In this document: in pieces, positions 47,770 through 59,690 of the stretch
Numbering within the stretch: position 1 is the stretch's first letter
Layout: every line of letters starts with the position of its first letter
NCBI GenBank assembly: GCA_022885665.1
Contig: JAGQDJ010000213.1
Coordinates: 1-64,000 of the forward strand
Length of the DNA: 64,000 bases
Direction of reading: 5' to 3'
Origin: Triops longicaudatus
Taxonomy: Eukaryota; Arthropoda; Branchiopoda; Notostraca; Triopsidae
Program-made: the position numbers and the translations under genes
The notes under the pieces: model-generated
What the model was told of the DNA's origin: nothing
What the model saw: only the letters and a program-made list of their open reading frames with translations
Databases searched by the model: none

Positions 47770-47895
47770 GTGAACTGTCGTGCCAAATATGGGCTGTCAG
47801 ATTGCAGCGAGCAAAACGAGGACCTGATGACTTCAGTTGAAAAAGGGGCAAAAAAGGGACCACTGACTCTGTATGAGATTGAAGCTAAAACATAG
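47770..47895 (+). CDS. Candidate terminal exon of the matrix gene
   Basis: Acceptor ACACAATTCAG, phase 0 in, open for 41 codons to TAG. It encodes VNCRAKYGLSDCSEQNEDLM and a Lys/Glu-rich tail ending EIEAKT. It fits in phase after the exon ending at 45797, adding two cysteines. The composition looks coding, but no known domain is recognised and no clear AATAAA follows closely (AATAAA at 48395). Confidence 0.35.
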   Translation: MNCRAKYGLSDCSEQNEDLMTSVEKGAKKGPLTLYEIEAKT

Positions 47896-48587
47896 CACAC
47901 ACGTAACCCTTTGAACTCTTTTCCAGCTCCCCAGCCTCCTTTTGTCTTTTGTGTGATAGCTTCTTGTCACGCCCCATTAAATGAGCTTCTTTTCCTCCGC
48001 CCAGCTCGCTTTGAAAAGGTAGTAGTTAAGTCAAGCCGTGCATGTGTGGCTTTGGGCCTTACACTTTTGATCTCATTCCTCTCGTTGCATTCAAACGCCA
48101 GGATTGAGTACCACCGCCTTTTGGCACCTTTTTTTGTCCATAGTTTTTTGTACACATGTCCGCTATTGAGACCGCTTGGCAGAAATTTCGGGGTTCAAGC
48201 CTTTTCAGACTTAACGAGACTCGACCTTATTCACGCCTTGTGTAGTTTACTATACGAAACTCTTTTACCTCAAGAAAAAAATGCAGTAAAAAACGGGACG
48301 AACTAAGAGAAAAAAGTTTCCTAACTCCATAATTTCAGGACATGTCACTCGCATGGATGCTGCTCTTGTGAAGCTCGAAGTACTGGTTTATGATGATAAT
48401 AAAAAATTGTGTGCAACTCCAGGTATTGTTAATCATGTAGGCCTTGGAAAATTTCTCAGCGCTTCTCTCCCTACCATTTCATTTTTTATGTGGCAAGGTG
48501 ACACCGGGGACATAATATACGCAAAGGGTATATAGCCAACTCCAAGGGTCTTTATTATCCAAGCTAAAATAACGTCACAGAGTTGCA

Positions 48588-48595
48588 TGACGTCA
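48588..48595. promoter_or_regulatory. CRE palindrome TGACGTCA
   Basis: Perfect CREB/ATF octamer in non-coding sequence. Confidence 0.35.
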
Positions 48596-49826
48596 CCAGG
48601 AAAGATTTCACGACAACAGGCAGGGTTAATTGAATGTCAGGGGGGGTAAAATGTCGGCTATGCCAGTGCTTAGTGAAGAAGGTGGTGATGGACAGTATTT
48701 ATGACGATTGGGTTGGCTACGTTTCATTTATCAATTATTCCCTCACTGGGCTATTTTACATGGGCCAACGCGCTCGTTTGAGGAAAGTTTGGTGTGGTTT
48801 TTATGGAAATTTGCCCAATGAATTCGGCAGGGGGGAGGGGGGGCACAGTAGCCAAAGTGCTGGTTGGAAAGGGATGTAAAAGAAAGGGATATGCTGGAAT
48901 TTGGTAATGGGGAGAAAGGGAAAAGATGGGTCAAAAGGATTAGTTTTCATTTGCATCTTTTCCTCCATGCAAAAATTGGAAGGTTTGCGTCTTTGCACAT
49001 AGATAAAAGCTTGTAGAAGTCTCGGGCTATGATCTCCTGTTACATGCTTCATTTGTCTCGTCGGAAAGCATGAAATGAGCAGGAAGTTTTACAACACCTG
49101 TTAGGGCTATCCATCTCTGCATCCAATTGCACTTGAGAGCCAGAAAGCGGGACACGTTTCGGGGGGGTTACGCGTAAGCAAGCACAGCCTTTCCCCGTTT
49201 TTTGCTTGTATAAATATGGTTGATGAGGATCAAAGGGAAAAAAAGACGTGGAGGCACGTCCATACATTTGTTACCGATTTGTCGTCCGCCATTACCGGTT
49301 TGGAATGTAACATGGACCAGCTTGGCAACCAACGTGTGTATGGGGGAAGAGAGGAAGGGGAGGATGTAGTAGGTGGGCCAGAGGATGCGATTTTCTTCGG
49401 GCGACCTTTTTTTTTTGGCACACGGTAGTTTGTTGGTGTTTACGCCTTGCAGATTCCTCCTACGACAGTCCTGTTGGTATGTTACACACTGACTGAGTAG
49501 GAAAGGAGTTTATGAAATTTGCATTGGAGGCAGGACGCTAAAAATTCTTCCAAAAAAGGGTATCTTGCGTGAAAAGACTCAAGTTCCGCGAAAGTTTGGC
49601 GCCAAAAGGCAAACATTGGCACACTTGCAATGACGAATATACTGGTATGGGGTTTGCGACTCGCCGACGCTCTGTAAAGCGGCGAAAAAAGTTTTGCTTT
49701 TATCTTTCTAGCATTCGTACTTGTGTGACGTAAGGGCTGTGTATGAAGGTTGCCTAAATTGGGATCATTTTTCGGCACAGTTTGCCTAAGAGCTTTAAAG
49801 CGCTTTTGGCACGTTGGCAATCTCGG

Positions 49827-49834
49827 TGACGTCA
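49827..49834. promoter_or_regulatory. CRE palindrome TGACGTCA
   Basis: Perfect CREB/ATF octamer, about 250 bases upstream of the candidate core promoter at 50080. Confidence 0.35.
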
Positions 49835-50079
49835 TAGAAGCTTTGCACATTTCTTGTGTTGGCCACCATGTTTTTGTTGAACTTTGGGGAGTCCTATGAA
49901 GCGTTGTCTTTTTTTTGAGTATTTATATAATGAAAATGAGGAATGAGAATACACGTTTTGCATCTGAAAAGCCATAAGACGCTCACTAGCTGGTTTTCGG
50001 AGGTGCCGGTGCGTGAGTCGGTCTGTGTCATGCAGTAAAGAAAAGTCTGCGGCACCACACTACCAGCGTGCCATGTTAG

Positions 50080-50120
50080 TATTTAAGCGCGTGTGTGGGG
50101 CTGCGCGGACTTTAGTCGTG
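50080..50120 (+). promoter_or_regulatory. Candidate TATA plus initiator core promoter
   Basis: TATTTAAG at 50080-50087 is followed 34 bases later by TTTAGTCGTG, which resembles an arthropod initiator. The GC-rich stretch between them and the CRE upstream at 49827 support a promoter. It could produce the 5' UTR of a transcript that includes the ATG exon at 54535. Confidence 0.35.
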
Positions 50121-53100
50121 AAGCGAAAAGCCAGTGAAGCTCTCGTTTGTCCCTCGGTGGACCGGAGCGTTGTAGTCATTGGGGTTTTTTAGTGCAAAGT
50201 GGAACAGTTTCGCTTGAAGTAAAAAAAAAGTACGTGACGTTCGTAAAGCAAAGAAGTTTGTAAGGAGAACAGTGTACTAAGAGGTAAAAAAATGTACGAT
50301 TTATTCTTGGCGGCTTCGTAATTTGTAAAAGAAAAGGGGGAAAAGAAACAGCGTTCGGATCTTGTGTGGTATTTAAGGCCTATTTAAGGCTCGTTTTTCT
50401 GGGTAATTTTTCTTCTCACTGGAAAGAGAAGGAGAAAAGTCCAACCCCCATGAGTAGAAAAACGTGCGTGGGAAAAAATTGCGGGATGATATGCAGAGAC
50501 GCGCAACCTTATGTTCCAGAGTTAGGAGTTAAATGGCTATAGTGTGCTAGTGTTATTTTTTTCACGCTATGAAGCGTTTGTTGTGGAGCCACTTGGCTAC
50601 GCTTTTGGAAACTTCTTTCGAGTCCACGAACTCGACAGCAGACCCAGGGCCTGATGCCTTTTGGCTCTTGCATGACCCGCAACCAAGACGTGAGAAGAAA
50701 ACTGAAAAGATTCTTTTGGCACCGTTTAGATTACTATTACGCGACCATAGACACACACACATCACTTTGCAATTTGGTTAGGGAAATTTTCCTTTCCCAT
50801 ATGTCCCCTATTGGCTGTGCATGGACTTAAGGCAAATTGTCGAGATTTGCGTGAGGATTTGATATGTTGGCTATTGTAGGCATTTGTCTTGTTCTCCACG
50901 TGATGCAGATAAGGAAATTATGCGAGTGGCATTTCAGGTTCCCTTGCGCCGTTTTCTACGGAACTCTATAGAGATGCAAGGCTCACGATAGCAATTAATC
51001 CCTGGGCTTCGCATTCCACCGGGTTAAGAATAAAGACGCTTTTTTTGCCGATCTACACACCGACCCTTCACGTTCTCCCCCCGAACCTAAAAAGAATAAC
51101 AAAAAGTTAGATATGGTTTCCTTGCATGTATATGCCTGGTTGTTTTTTGCTCGGATTTTCCATGTGTAAAGTCATCGTCATCGTATTCAATGTTGTCGGG
51201 AGTGAGAGAGAAAGAATGAGAAAAAGGAGAGCTCTGCGAAGGAGAACTTGGCGAAAGACTGAGCGGTTTTTATTTTTCTCGTTCGGTGCTGGGAGCTAAG
51301 GGCAACAGGTGCTATGTATCTAATGGATATAAACTGATTATTCGAGACAGTCAGGAGCCAGATTTCATATGCAAATGAAACGCGGGGAGAGCCCTGTGTC
51401 TGGGGCATTTTTAGCCTTAATTTCTCGCAAGTGCTTTCAACTACTGGGTCAAATCACATTCATTTTTAGGCGGGAAACCGCGCTTATCGACATCGATTAG
51501 AAAATCCGGTTAGAACAACAAGAAAAGGAGAGGCTTTTTCTCGTAGGAGGCTCTCAATGTTGTGTAGAGGCAGGTAACAGGTTTATCTCGGTGAAAAGAG
51601 TTGCGAGCTGCTGTTGCACGATTTGCAGAGATGGATTCGTGAGGGATCCATAGAGTGACTAGTGATTTAAGACGCCTTTGAAAGACACTAGATAACACGC
51701 TCAGATGTTCGGTTTCAAAATCAAACCTCGCACTTTTGTTAAGGAGCCTGATCGGTGATAAATCACCTGCTGTTTGAACCAGGAGCTTTCGCGCGGAAGC
51801 CAGCTTGGCTCTCGTTTCAATGTTATCTAGTCCGGAGTTAGCCTTTTTTTCTCTTTGAGTTGCAGATATCTCTCTTGACAAGCTTGAAATCCATCCGATG
51901 TACAAACGAGTGAAGCGGGAGTAAATTCTTGTAACGGAATTAGGAGTTCGAATTTCCTGACGGCAACGCACGAGAGTCAAGACATAACGAACAGAGGTTA
52001 ATTACGTATTCAGTGAGCATCTCAGCCCCCAACTTCATTTCCAGAACGGGTTAGGCTAGCTTGGGACTCAACTCACTGTATGGCCCCCAAAACAGCGCGA
52101 GCATGATCTCGAGCTTCCACTTTGCAGGCAAGGAAGGCTCATCCTCCGGCGTGGAATCTATTTAGACACGTGAAATTTCGGAGAACAGGTTTACCACATT
52201 GATTTAAAACCTGACCAGATGTTTAGAAGTCCCCGTTGCACTGACCCTGTCATACTTTTGCCTGTGCTGTCGAGATTAATACATGTAATGCCTGGCTAGT
52301 TTTAACCCAGCGATTTTTCATTTTATTTTTTTTATTGATTTTTTTTTAAATTATTATTTGGCTGATCAGTGAAAGTAAAAAGGAAAGTTGTCAGTCGTTA
52401 AGCTCCCACGATCTATGTTGTTAAGCCACTTGAATTCTTCCCCACAGAAGTTGGATATAGCCAAATTGCAAAATTGTTCAAAAGGTTATCGCTTTGGTAA
52501 ATTGATACGCTCGAGCTTCCGTACTGGCAAAGGTTTTTGCTGAGCTGGAATGCGAGCCAGGGACGTTGAAAGCCCCAGCTTCTCGTTGCATTAGATCACT
52601 TCGTAAAGAGATGGATTAGCAAACAGCCGGTGCATTCTTTGCGGGTCGTCCGGATATTGGCAATGAATTAGCTATACATGTGTGTCTGTGTACTTGACAT
52701 GGATGTGCCTGTAGTTTTCGTGCAGCCGGGTGAGGAAAAAAGGGTTTTCATTCGCAGCAAGTCCGAGTCCGTCAACAAGTGCTTTGAAATACTTCATAAA
52801 CCGGACAAGTCCTTCATGTGAAGTGGTTACATTTATTACAAAACGAGCTCTTGAATCTAAGATTTTGCTGGGAGAACGTGAGTGAAGCTGATTATCATTG
52901 ACCCTTATGCATGTCAAGTACTTCCTTCTATAACTGGTGAGTTCTGTTGGCGTTCAAATGGAAAACTCACAGGTTCGCTGTGGCCACCACTTAGACTATG
53001 GAATGCCATTTCCACCCTAAATGCCAAGTTAAGGCCATAGTGTTAGCTAGAATTCAAACAAGAAAGGCTCTGGAATTCAAAGAAATTGGAAAAACAAAAT

Positions 53101-54534
53101 GTTCCGAAACAGAAAACTTCTCAATCGTCCCTCCATGGGAGAACAGGTCTGACGGTGCCAAACTTGGTCCAGTTACCGGGTCGGACTTTTAAGACCTGCC
53201 TACTCGTCACAAGACCCATAGCATAACAGAATAATTGTTTTCTAAACGCATTAAACGCTTCTAATCTAAGCTTTTCACTGACTTAAAAAAGCATTTTTCC
53301 CTGTCGTACGTGGTATTTAATATGTAGAAAAAAATTCTGTTCACGCCTATAAACTTACCCAAGTTTTTATCGATATTAGAAATGCGAAAAATAGGAATAC
53401 ATTCGAGGCAATTCTTGAAGGTTGTAAGCCTATGCTGCATATCTTGGAAGGTTGAACGAGTCACTGCCATTTGCTAGCTTCCATTCAGGCACTTCCATTA
53501 TAGATGAAGCAATTAGCTAGTAATGCATGCAGAACTGAAGACTGCTTTAATACTCTGCGTTTAGAGAATAATCTCAACGAGTGAAGCATTGCGTTGGATT
53601 TCTTTTTGAACGCATTATCCGTCAAGACGGTGTTATTGATCACGTAAGGTGAAAATTCAAGTTTGGAACGAAATAAGGAATTGATAATGTCCTTGGGTCC
53701 CTCAGTTGTTGCCCGGTTCATGAGAGCAAACAAGTTTGGTTGAACCCGGTTACATGTGTAAAGGAAGCCCCGGGAACGGTGATCATGCTGCTCACATACT
53801 AAAGAGACGTTAGACTCCGTAAATGTAGTGTACCTTAAAAAGAGCAAGAGTCTTTTTCCGTGTGTGTTGGGGTCGGGGAAATTTTTTGGCCAAATAAAAA
53901 TAAACAGACAAAATGCCCATATTTTTCAAGTAAAACTGCCTTATAAGGTCCGAACGTGTTTCTCTCTCCCTTACAGTGAGTGCAAAGTCGTTGAATCATG
54001 CGTTGTAACCTATTGCTCGTGTCGTAGGTGGTGTGGGTTTCCGAGCACACGCTTCTAATCGTATCCGCTTTTCAGGCGCAAGCGGTGCCATTCTTGAACC
54101 GTGTTACCATACCTGTAAACAAGTAACGTGGTTCGTTTCCAAGTAATCGGGAAACGCGGCTGGTCATGTGGCAGCATTTGGTCACCGTGACGTAAGAGCT
54201 CTGGTTTTACTTGTCTTGAATATTCTCTTGAGAATTTCCCCCCTCGTGTTGGCTTCGAGATATCAAAACAAAGCCAAGAAAAAAGTGATTCATTACCACG
54301 GAATTTGGTGGAAGTGCGCGGCGTTTGTGGCGTTGGTTCTGTGAATGTGATTTCCGGTCTTTGAGAGAAGGGTTTCCGTCTTTTTTTTTCGGGAAGCTGA
54401 GACCTAAAAAACGCAGTCACACTACAGAAATCTTATTAACAACTTGTGACTCGTGGGCACAGATCGGGCGACACGTTGCTCAAACTTTCGCTTTGGCATT
54501 GTGAAATTGTTCCTCCACTGACACAAACCACGAC

Positions 54535-54588
54535 ATGGAGGGAAACGTCGTTGGTTGGAAATTTGCCATAATCGTGCTAATTGTCTTG
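54535..54588 (+). CDS. Candidate first coding exon with signal peptide
   Basis: ATG in favourable context (CGACATGG) opens MEGNVVGWKFAIIVLIVL and stops at a strong GTGAGT donor in phase 0. The hydrophobic run is what a secreted protein's signal-peptide exon looks like. It is not preceded in frame by other codons of the matrix gene. The partner exon is uncertain; 57157-57369 is phase-compatible. Confidence 0.35.
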
Positions 54589-55565
54589 GTGAGTACATGT
54601 CCTTTTCCTAAGAACCCCGAATAATCGAACTATTAGAAACTATAAGTCCATTATTCCCTAAAGTTGCGACAAGGCTTACACGTTACAGCATTAAATATTA
54701 GAGAAGCTCTAGATTATATTGAAGACTCCCAAAAAATGGTTTGTTAGTAGCTCTTTGTTAAGACCTGCAAGATTCTAAAGTCATTGCAATGATTGTTGCG
54801 TTAAATTTTGCAGAACAATAAGTATTGTGCGTGCATCTTCTTGCAAATGCTCATAAAAATCTTCACACGAGAAGGCAAAAAAAAATTGTGACCTTTAGTT
54901 ACCTAGGGATTAGTTTAATGGGTTTTATTTAGCCACGGCTAATTCAGCATGTAAGCTATTCTTAAGCTGTGTACCCAAATTAACCCCCCAAGGTTCTAAT
55001 AGTCCTAACAATTTGAAAGGACTTGTGAAGTTCTTAGCAAGATGTGGGTTTCCGGTTCCGGTTTGTAACGCTGTGCTTTGTATATTCCAACAGTTTAGAA
55101 AGAAAGAAAAGGTTCGGTGTATGTGAGTGTGACATGCAAGGCATGAGCTGTTTAGTGATGGATTTCTATTTTTTTTTCTTGGTTCCTTTTTTAATACCTT
55201 ATCGCTGCAGAGTCATAAGCGTGAGTCATACGTTGAATTGAAAACGGCCATGCCAGAGATGATTACCTAAACATTAGCAAACAGGTCGCTAGGATGGTAA
55301 CAGGGCCAGTGTGTTGTCTTATCGTCATCTCACTCAAGTTAGTATCCCCATCAGACGACTGATTGCTTGACTGCCGAGCGAAAAATTCCAGCAATGTGTG
55401 CACTGTTCGTGACGGTATGGGCAAGCGCATGGATGTCGAGTATGAGAAGGGCTGCCAGCGAAACAGGGGAGGAGTGTCTTACGTGTGTGTGTGTATGTAT
55501 ACGCGGGGAAATAATGCCAAAAAAGGGCGAAAGGACTGAAAAAGAAACAAGGAGGGAGGCAAGGC

Positions 55566-55573
55566 TGACGTCA
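55566..55573. promoter_or_regulatory. CRE palindrome TGACGTCA
   Basis: Perfect CREB/ATF octamer about 1 kb after the candidate signal-peptide exon. Confidence 0.35.
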
Positions 55574-57156
55574 TGGTTCAAGCCAACGTTGGCTATCTGA
55601 ACGTGTTCCATGCAAGGCTGTAGGAAGCCAAGCAGGACTTTATAGTAAAAGCATTGAGGGAAATCCTTGATGGTACAAAGATTGCGAAGAACTTAGCAAA
55701 AGCTGTACACATCTCGGGCTATGATGTATGAAAGTCGGTATGCGGCTGCTGGTTGCTGCTGCTGCGGTGCGGTTAGTGTTATGTGTGTGCATGACCATAT
55801 GGGCAATTGCATACCACTATGGCAACTTGTTAACTTGTTGCCTTTTCACTTTGCATGGCTACGCAATTCATGACTGGGAGTAAGAAACTTACCAGCCGAG
55901 TGTCCATATTCAGTAATACGCTTTTGTGCTCCGAACATCAATCATGTTCGTGTTTGAAAGCCCGAAATTAAGATGGCTGTCGATTTTTTCTTTTTTGTTT
56001 TATTGTGATTATTTTTTGGACTGTTCTGTTCCTTATAGTGTTCATGTTCAGTAGCTTATTTTAGGGCGTAGGGGTAGTGCAAACTGTCTGGTGACTTGGG
56101 TTTATTGGTAGAAGGGAATAATAGCCGCTGTAAAATTAAAATAGGTGCGGATGTAGGTCAAGGGTTTGGTTTCATGAATTGCGGTAACAGACTGGCCATT
56201 AGTCGAGGTGTGAAAGGGGGAAATGCGTCGAGTCCCGACGCTCTTTCAGTTGGCACGACACTGAAAGAACTGGGGTTTGCCACGGCCGGAAAATTTCTGC
56301 CCATTATCTAAGGCAGCAGGCTCTGCATTAATTGGTCCTGCTAGAACCCAAAAAAGCGGGGCTTTTCTATTTGTAGTGCTAGTTATTTGTTACCTAAAAC
56401 TGCCCAAATTAGACCGCAGGCCAGTGCTGATTGGTACAACATGGACTGTCGTCACCTTGTCACGCTGGACTGGTCCAATATGCCTTTTGTTGCCGAGTAA
56501 CGTGTATTTATTTACATGACACGCTTTCCTTAGCGGACAACTTCCTTTCTCCTCTTTGATGAACGCAAGCCCCGTTTCCTGCTCCAGCACACAGTGCTGT
56601 CCCCCTTGCGGCAGAGTTGCTTCCCGCGTGTAAACACCTCCCACTGTTTCGTAATGGTGTGCAAAAAAAAAGGGGATGACCGAGTTTGGCAAACATTTAT
56701 GTTGTCTTGGTAACTGAGATGCCAGCCTTGCAAAACTTGACTACCAATTGTTTACTAGCCCAGGAATTTCCTTGCGTGTCTTGCTTTATCAAAAGCGGTA
56801 ACAAAAGGGAGCAAAAAGACGAACCTGGTCACGTATCGCTTGTTCATTCTTCAAGAGTTCTGTTTGGAAAGCAACTTAAGAGTGAGAAGGACTTCAAAAC
56901 GGGTAGCGCGGGTGATGATTCCAAAATTGAGTCAAGGTGGGGCTTCACCATGACGGACGGTTTTGAATTTCCTCGTAGGGGGGTCATTTGCCTACTAGCC
57001 ACTTGGTGTGTCGCATATACTCTAGTCACTGGCCCTTTTTTCGCCCTGAATAGAACGGCTGAGTCTGGCAAACCGAATTATTCATTGTAGTGCACTTTCT
57101 AGCCGGGATATAAAGGCCGAATTATTTCAATGTATTTTTCCCTTTATAATGTTTAG

Positions 57157-57369
57157 ACAAGGTCTAAAGTGGATCTGGAGAGTATATGGGGAAAAGGGGA
57201 CAGAAAGAGATCTGACTCTATGAAATTCAATCTGGTTTGTAAAGCTTTTTGTGCTGAAAAAAAAAGAGAAGAAAATACGAGCTGCCACCGCAGGACTGGA
57301 GTGCTTCCCCAACTTCCCTATATCTTAACCCAAGGGGGAAAAAAGAAAAGTGTTAAATGGTGTTCTTAA
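57157..57369 (+). CDS. Candidate terminal exon of a small secreted protein
   Basis: Acceptor TTTATAATGTTTAG, phase 0 in, 70 codons to a TAA. Starts TRSKVDLESIWGKGDRKRSD, then contains four cysteines (VCKAFC, TSC and WC near the end) and basic pairs that could be processing sites. Together with the signal-peptide exon at 54535 it would give an 88-residue precursor. No homology recognised; may be chance. Confidence 0.2.
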   Translation, partial: TRSKVDLESIWGKGDRKRSDSMKFNLVCKAFCAEKKREENTSCHRRTGVLPQLPYILTQGGKKKSVKWCS

Positions 57370-59336
57370 AGAGCAGTGCAATCAGACAGATCTATTATTC
57401 CAATAGTGTTATAAATTCGGTCAAGTCGCTTAGCTCGGCAAACCGTTGTAGCGCTAAAATTACACCACGTCCCTTAAGGACTGTATTAGAGAGGGGTTTC
57501 TAAAGCGAAGGCAGAAAGCTCATGTTCGCTTCCGAACCAGCACACCAACATCCACCCTCTCTTTTCTGGAGTAGAGCTGTGTGTGGCGGTGTAAAGTATT
57601 ACCTTTTACCCCAATTAGAATGGAATGTGAAATATGACAGGACTTTTTGCTGTGTGGGGGTAACCGCGATACTTATTACCATACATGGAGTATGGCGTAA
57701 AGAATCATTGAAGTGGATAAAATATGGCAAGGCTTTCGCCGGGACGTTACTCACGCCGCACTGTACTCTATGTTAGTGGCCTTGGTTGTTTCTTGCTTTT
57801 ATTTCCCGAATAGCAAGGTCGTGTTCGCACAGCAAATAATTTAGCCAACATTGCAGATGGCGGAGTAGGAGACGAGAAATGTCTTGGATTCGCTTATTAT
57901 TTGGAGTTGCTATGCAGCCGACCCTGACCCACATGTTAGTAATGGAGAGACTCCTTTTTTTGCGCGTACGTTTTCGTAGACCATTGTAATACAAGTATAA
58001 TAGCAAGCGTCCAAGCTGAAACCAAACATACGGAGAACCCTCTCATGTTTCGCTCCAGCGTTCTTCTCCTTGAGCAAGTAATTCTTTTCGTTTGGAGGAT
58101 TATTGTAAAATATATTTATGGCAGACTAACAGCAAAAACTGTCTTTTCTTTTTTTTAAAAAAAAAATGAATAAATAAATAAAAAATGGGTTCAAGTGTAA
58201 GTTAACACCTAAGGTAAAGGAGACACGCACCCAGGGCTGGTAGTCTGTAAAGAACTCGCAAGAGCAAAGGAATGGGGTACTTTGCACCGCTTTGCAGTCA
58301 TTTGTACGCTGTCAGGGTACGGAGAATCTCTTGTAAGCGGCACTAACGGCAGACTTGTTAGGGTGACCTTGTCAATGGCGGTGCACTGGGCTAATTGGAT
58401 AATTATTACCTGACGCTCTTCGCTTTCTCTTTTACATTTTTAGTAACAAGGCTCCCTAGAGTAAACCATGTGTTAGCCTTGCCCACTAGGCAAATATGCT
58501 TAGGAAAATTAGAGATAGACCATAGAGATGTCGCCATTTTTTTCCCTTATATTTAGCGTGCTTATGAAGTGAAACTGCAGGATCATTAGCTCAGTACCGT
58601 TAGGGAGATTATTTGCCAAGATTTTCCCAGTGGTTTAACGAGTTGCAATGTAGTTACGGTGCTGGGTTATTTGAATGCAGATTACGAGTTCATTTCCTGA
58701 TAAGTACGCTGTACAAGGCACGACTAATTTACACTTCGACAGAAAACTTGTTTAGATTTATCGCGATTTCAAACGCCGTGTGCTTGTATGAAAGTCGTGT
58801 TAAGCAGCTCCAGGTAGGCTATATGGAGGTCCGAATGCTGATTATACAAGTCCTGTAACGTTGTATTATGGTTTTCATAAAGGCTGTTATGCACAGTTCC
58901 CGGGTATTTTTTCTTTCTTTTTTCTTCTTTATTTTGTTTCCCACAGCTGAAAATATTTGAGGTTCTCGAGGGACGCATAGAGAAGCGTCGCGTTGAGACC
59001 TTGGGAATTCGTTAAAGACGTAACATTGACCTCGGCGACATTGCGAAGAAAGATTTAGGATTGGGATCATTGCGATGCAATGCAGTTCACGAACCATGCC
59101 AATTGGCACGTGAGACTTTTTTTTCGGGCGAGTCAGACCTTTGGGCGCTTTTGTAATGCAACAGCTCTTGTGGAACGTTTCGTTCGCTGCTTGACCGGCT
59201 TAACGCAAACTTCCTGTCTTTGTTTGCCAACTTTTCCGCAAAGACGATCAAGAAGTTAAAAACAAAAGCGATAAAAAACGAAACAGCAGTAGCTTGGGCT
59301 CTTGTTAGCTCATACAACCCTTAAAATCCCTTAAGG

Positions 59337-59366
59337 TATATATACTGTTGGGAAAGCACGCCAGTT
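59337..59366 (+). promoter_or_regulatory. TATATATA with initiator-like CCAGTT
   Basis: TATATATA at 59337-59344 followed by CCAGTTG, whose A at 59363 lies 26 bases downstream. The spacing is a little short of the usual 30. No coding exon follows that I can support. Confidence 0.3.
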
Positions 59367-59682
59367 GACTCCACAGACTTTGTGCTCACGCGGCATCAAA
59401 GGCTTTGGAACTATGTGTCTACATTGCAAGCGCTATAAAAGTTACGGGTTCTGCGTGATTTGAGGGTTGCTATCATCATAAGAAAAATATGGCTCTATGA
59501 CAACACTGCCCATCATCATAAGAACAACACCGAGCCAGGCGCAAGATGCCCGTGGCTTATTTTTACTTTTCAAGTGCTTGCAATGCCAATGCAGTTCCCG
59601 AGGAGATGGCAAGCGAGATCCGGGACTTCGATGAAAGGTATTTTCGTGAAAGGATAAAAAGGAACGGCATGCGCGTGAGAGC

Positions 59683-59690
59683 TATATAAA
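59683..59690 (+). promoter_or_regulatory. TATATAAA box
   Basis: Strong TATA element on the plus strand; a GTCGTTAACTGG stretch lies where a start site would be. No downstream exon identified. Confidence 0.25.

Larger units (their letters stand above)
47896..54534. other. Sparse region; no gene established
   Basis: 6.6 kb with one candidate exon (48337-48421), two CRE palindromes and a TATA-like core promoter near 50080. The 156-codon frame at 51510-51980 (minus) has no domain and a composition like translated non-coding DNA. Confidence 0.5.

Noticed and set aside
51510..51980. 156-codon open frame, minus strand
   Set aside because: No domain, signal peptide or splice partners. A frame of this length is expected a few times by chance in six frames of 64 kb at this base composition.
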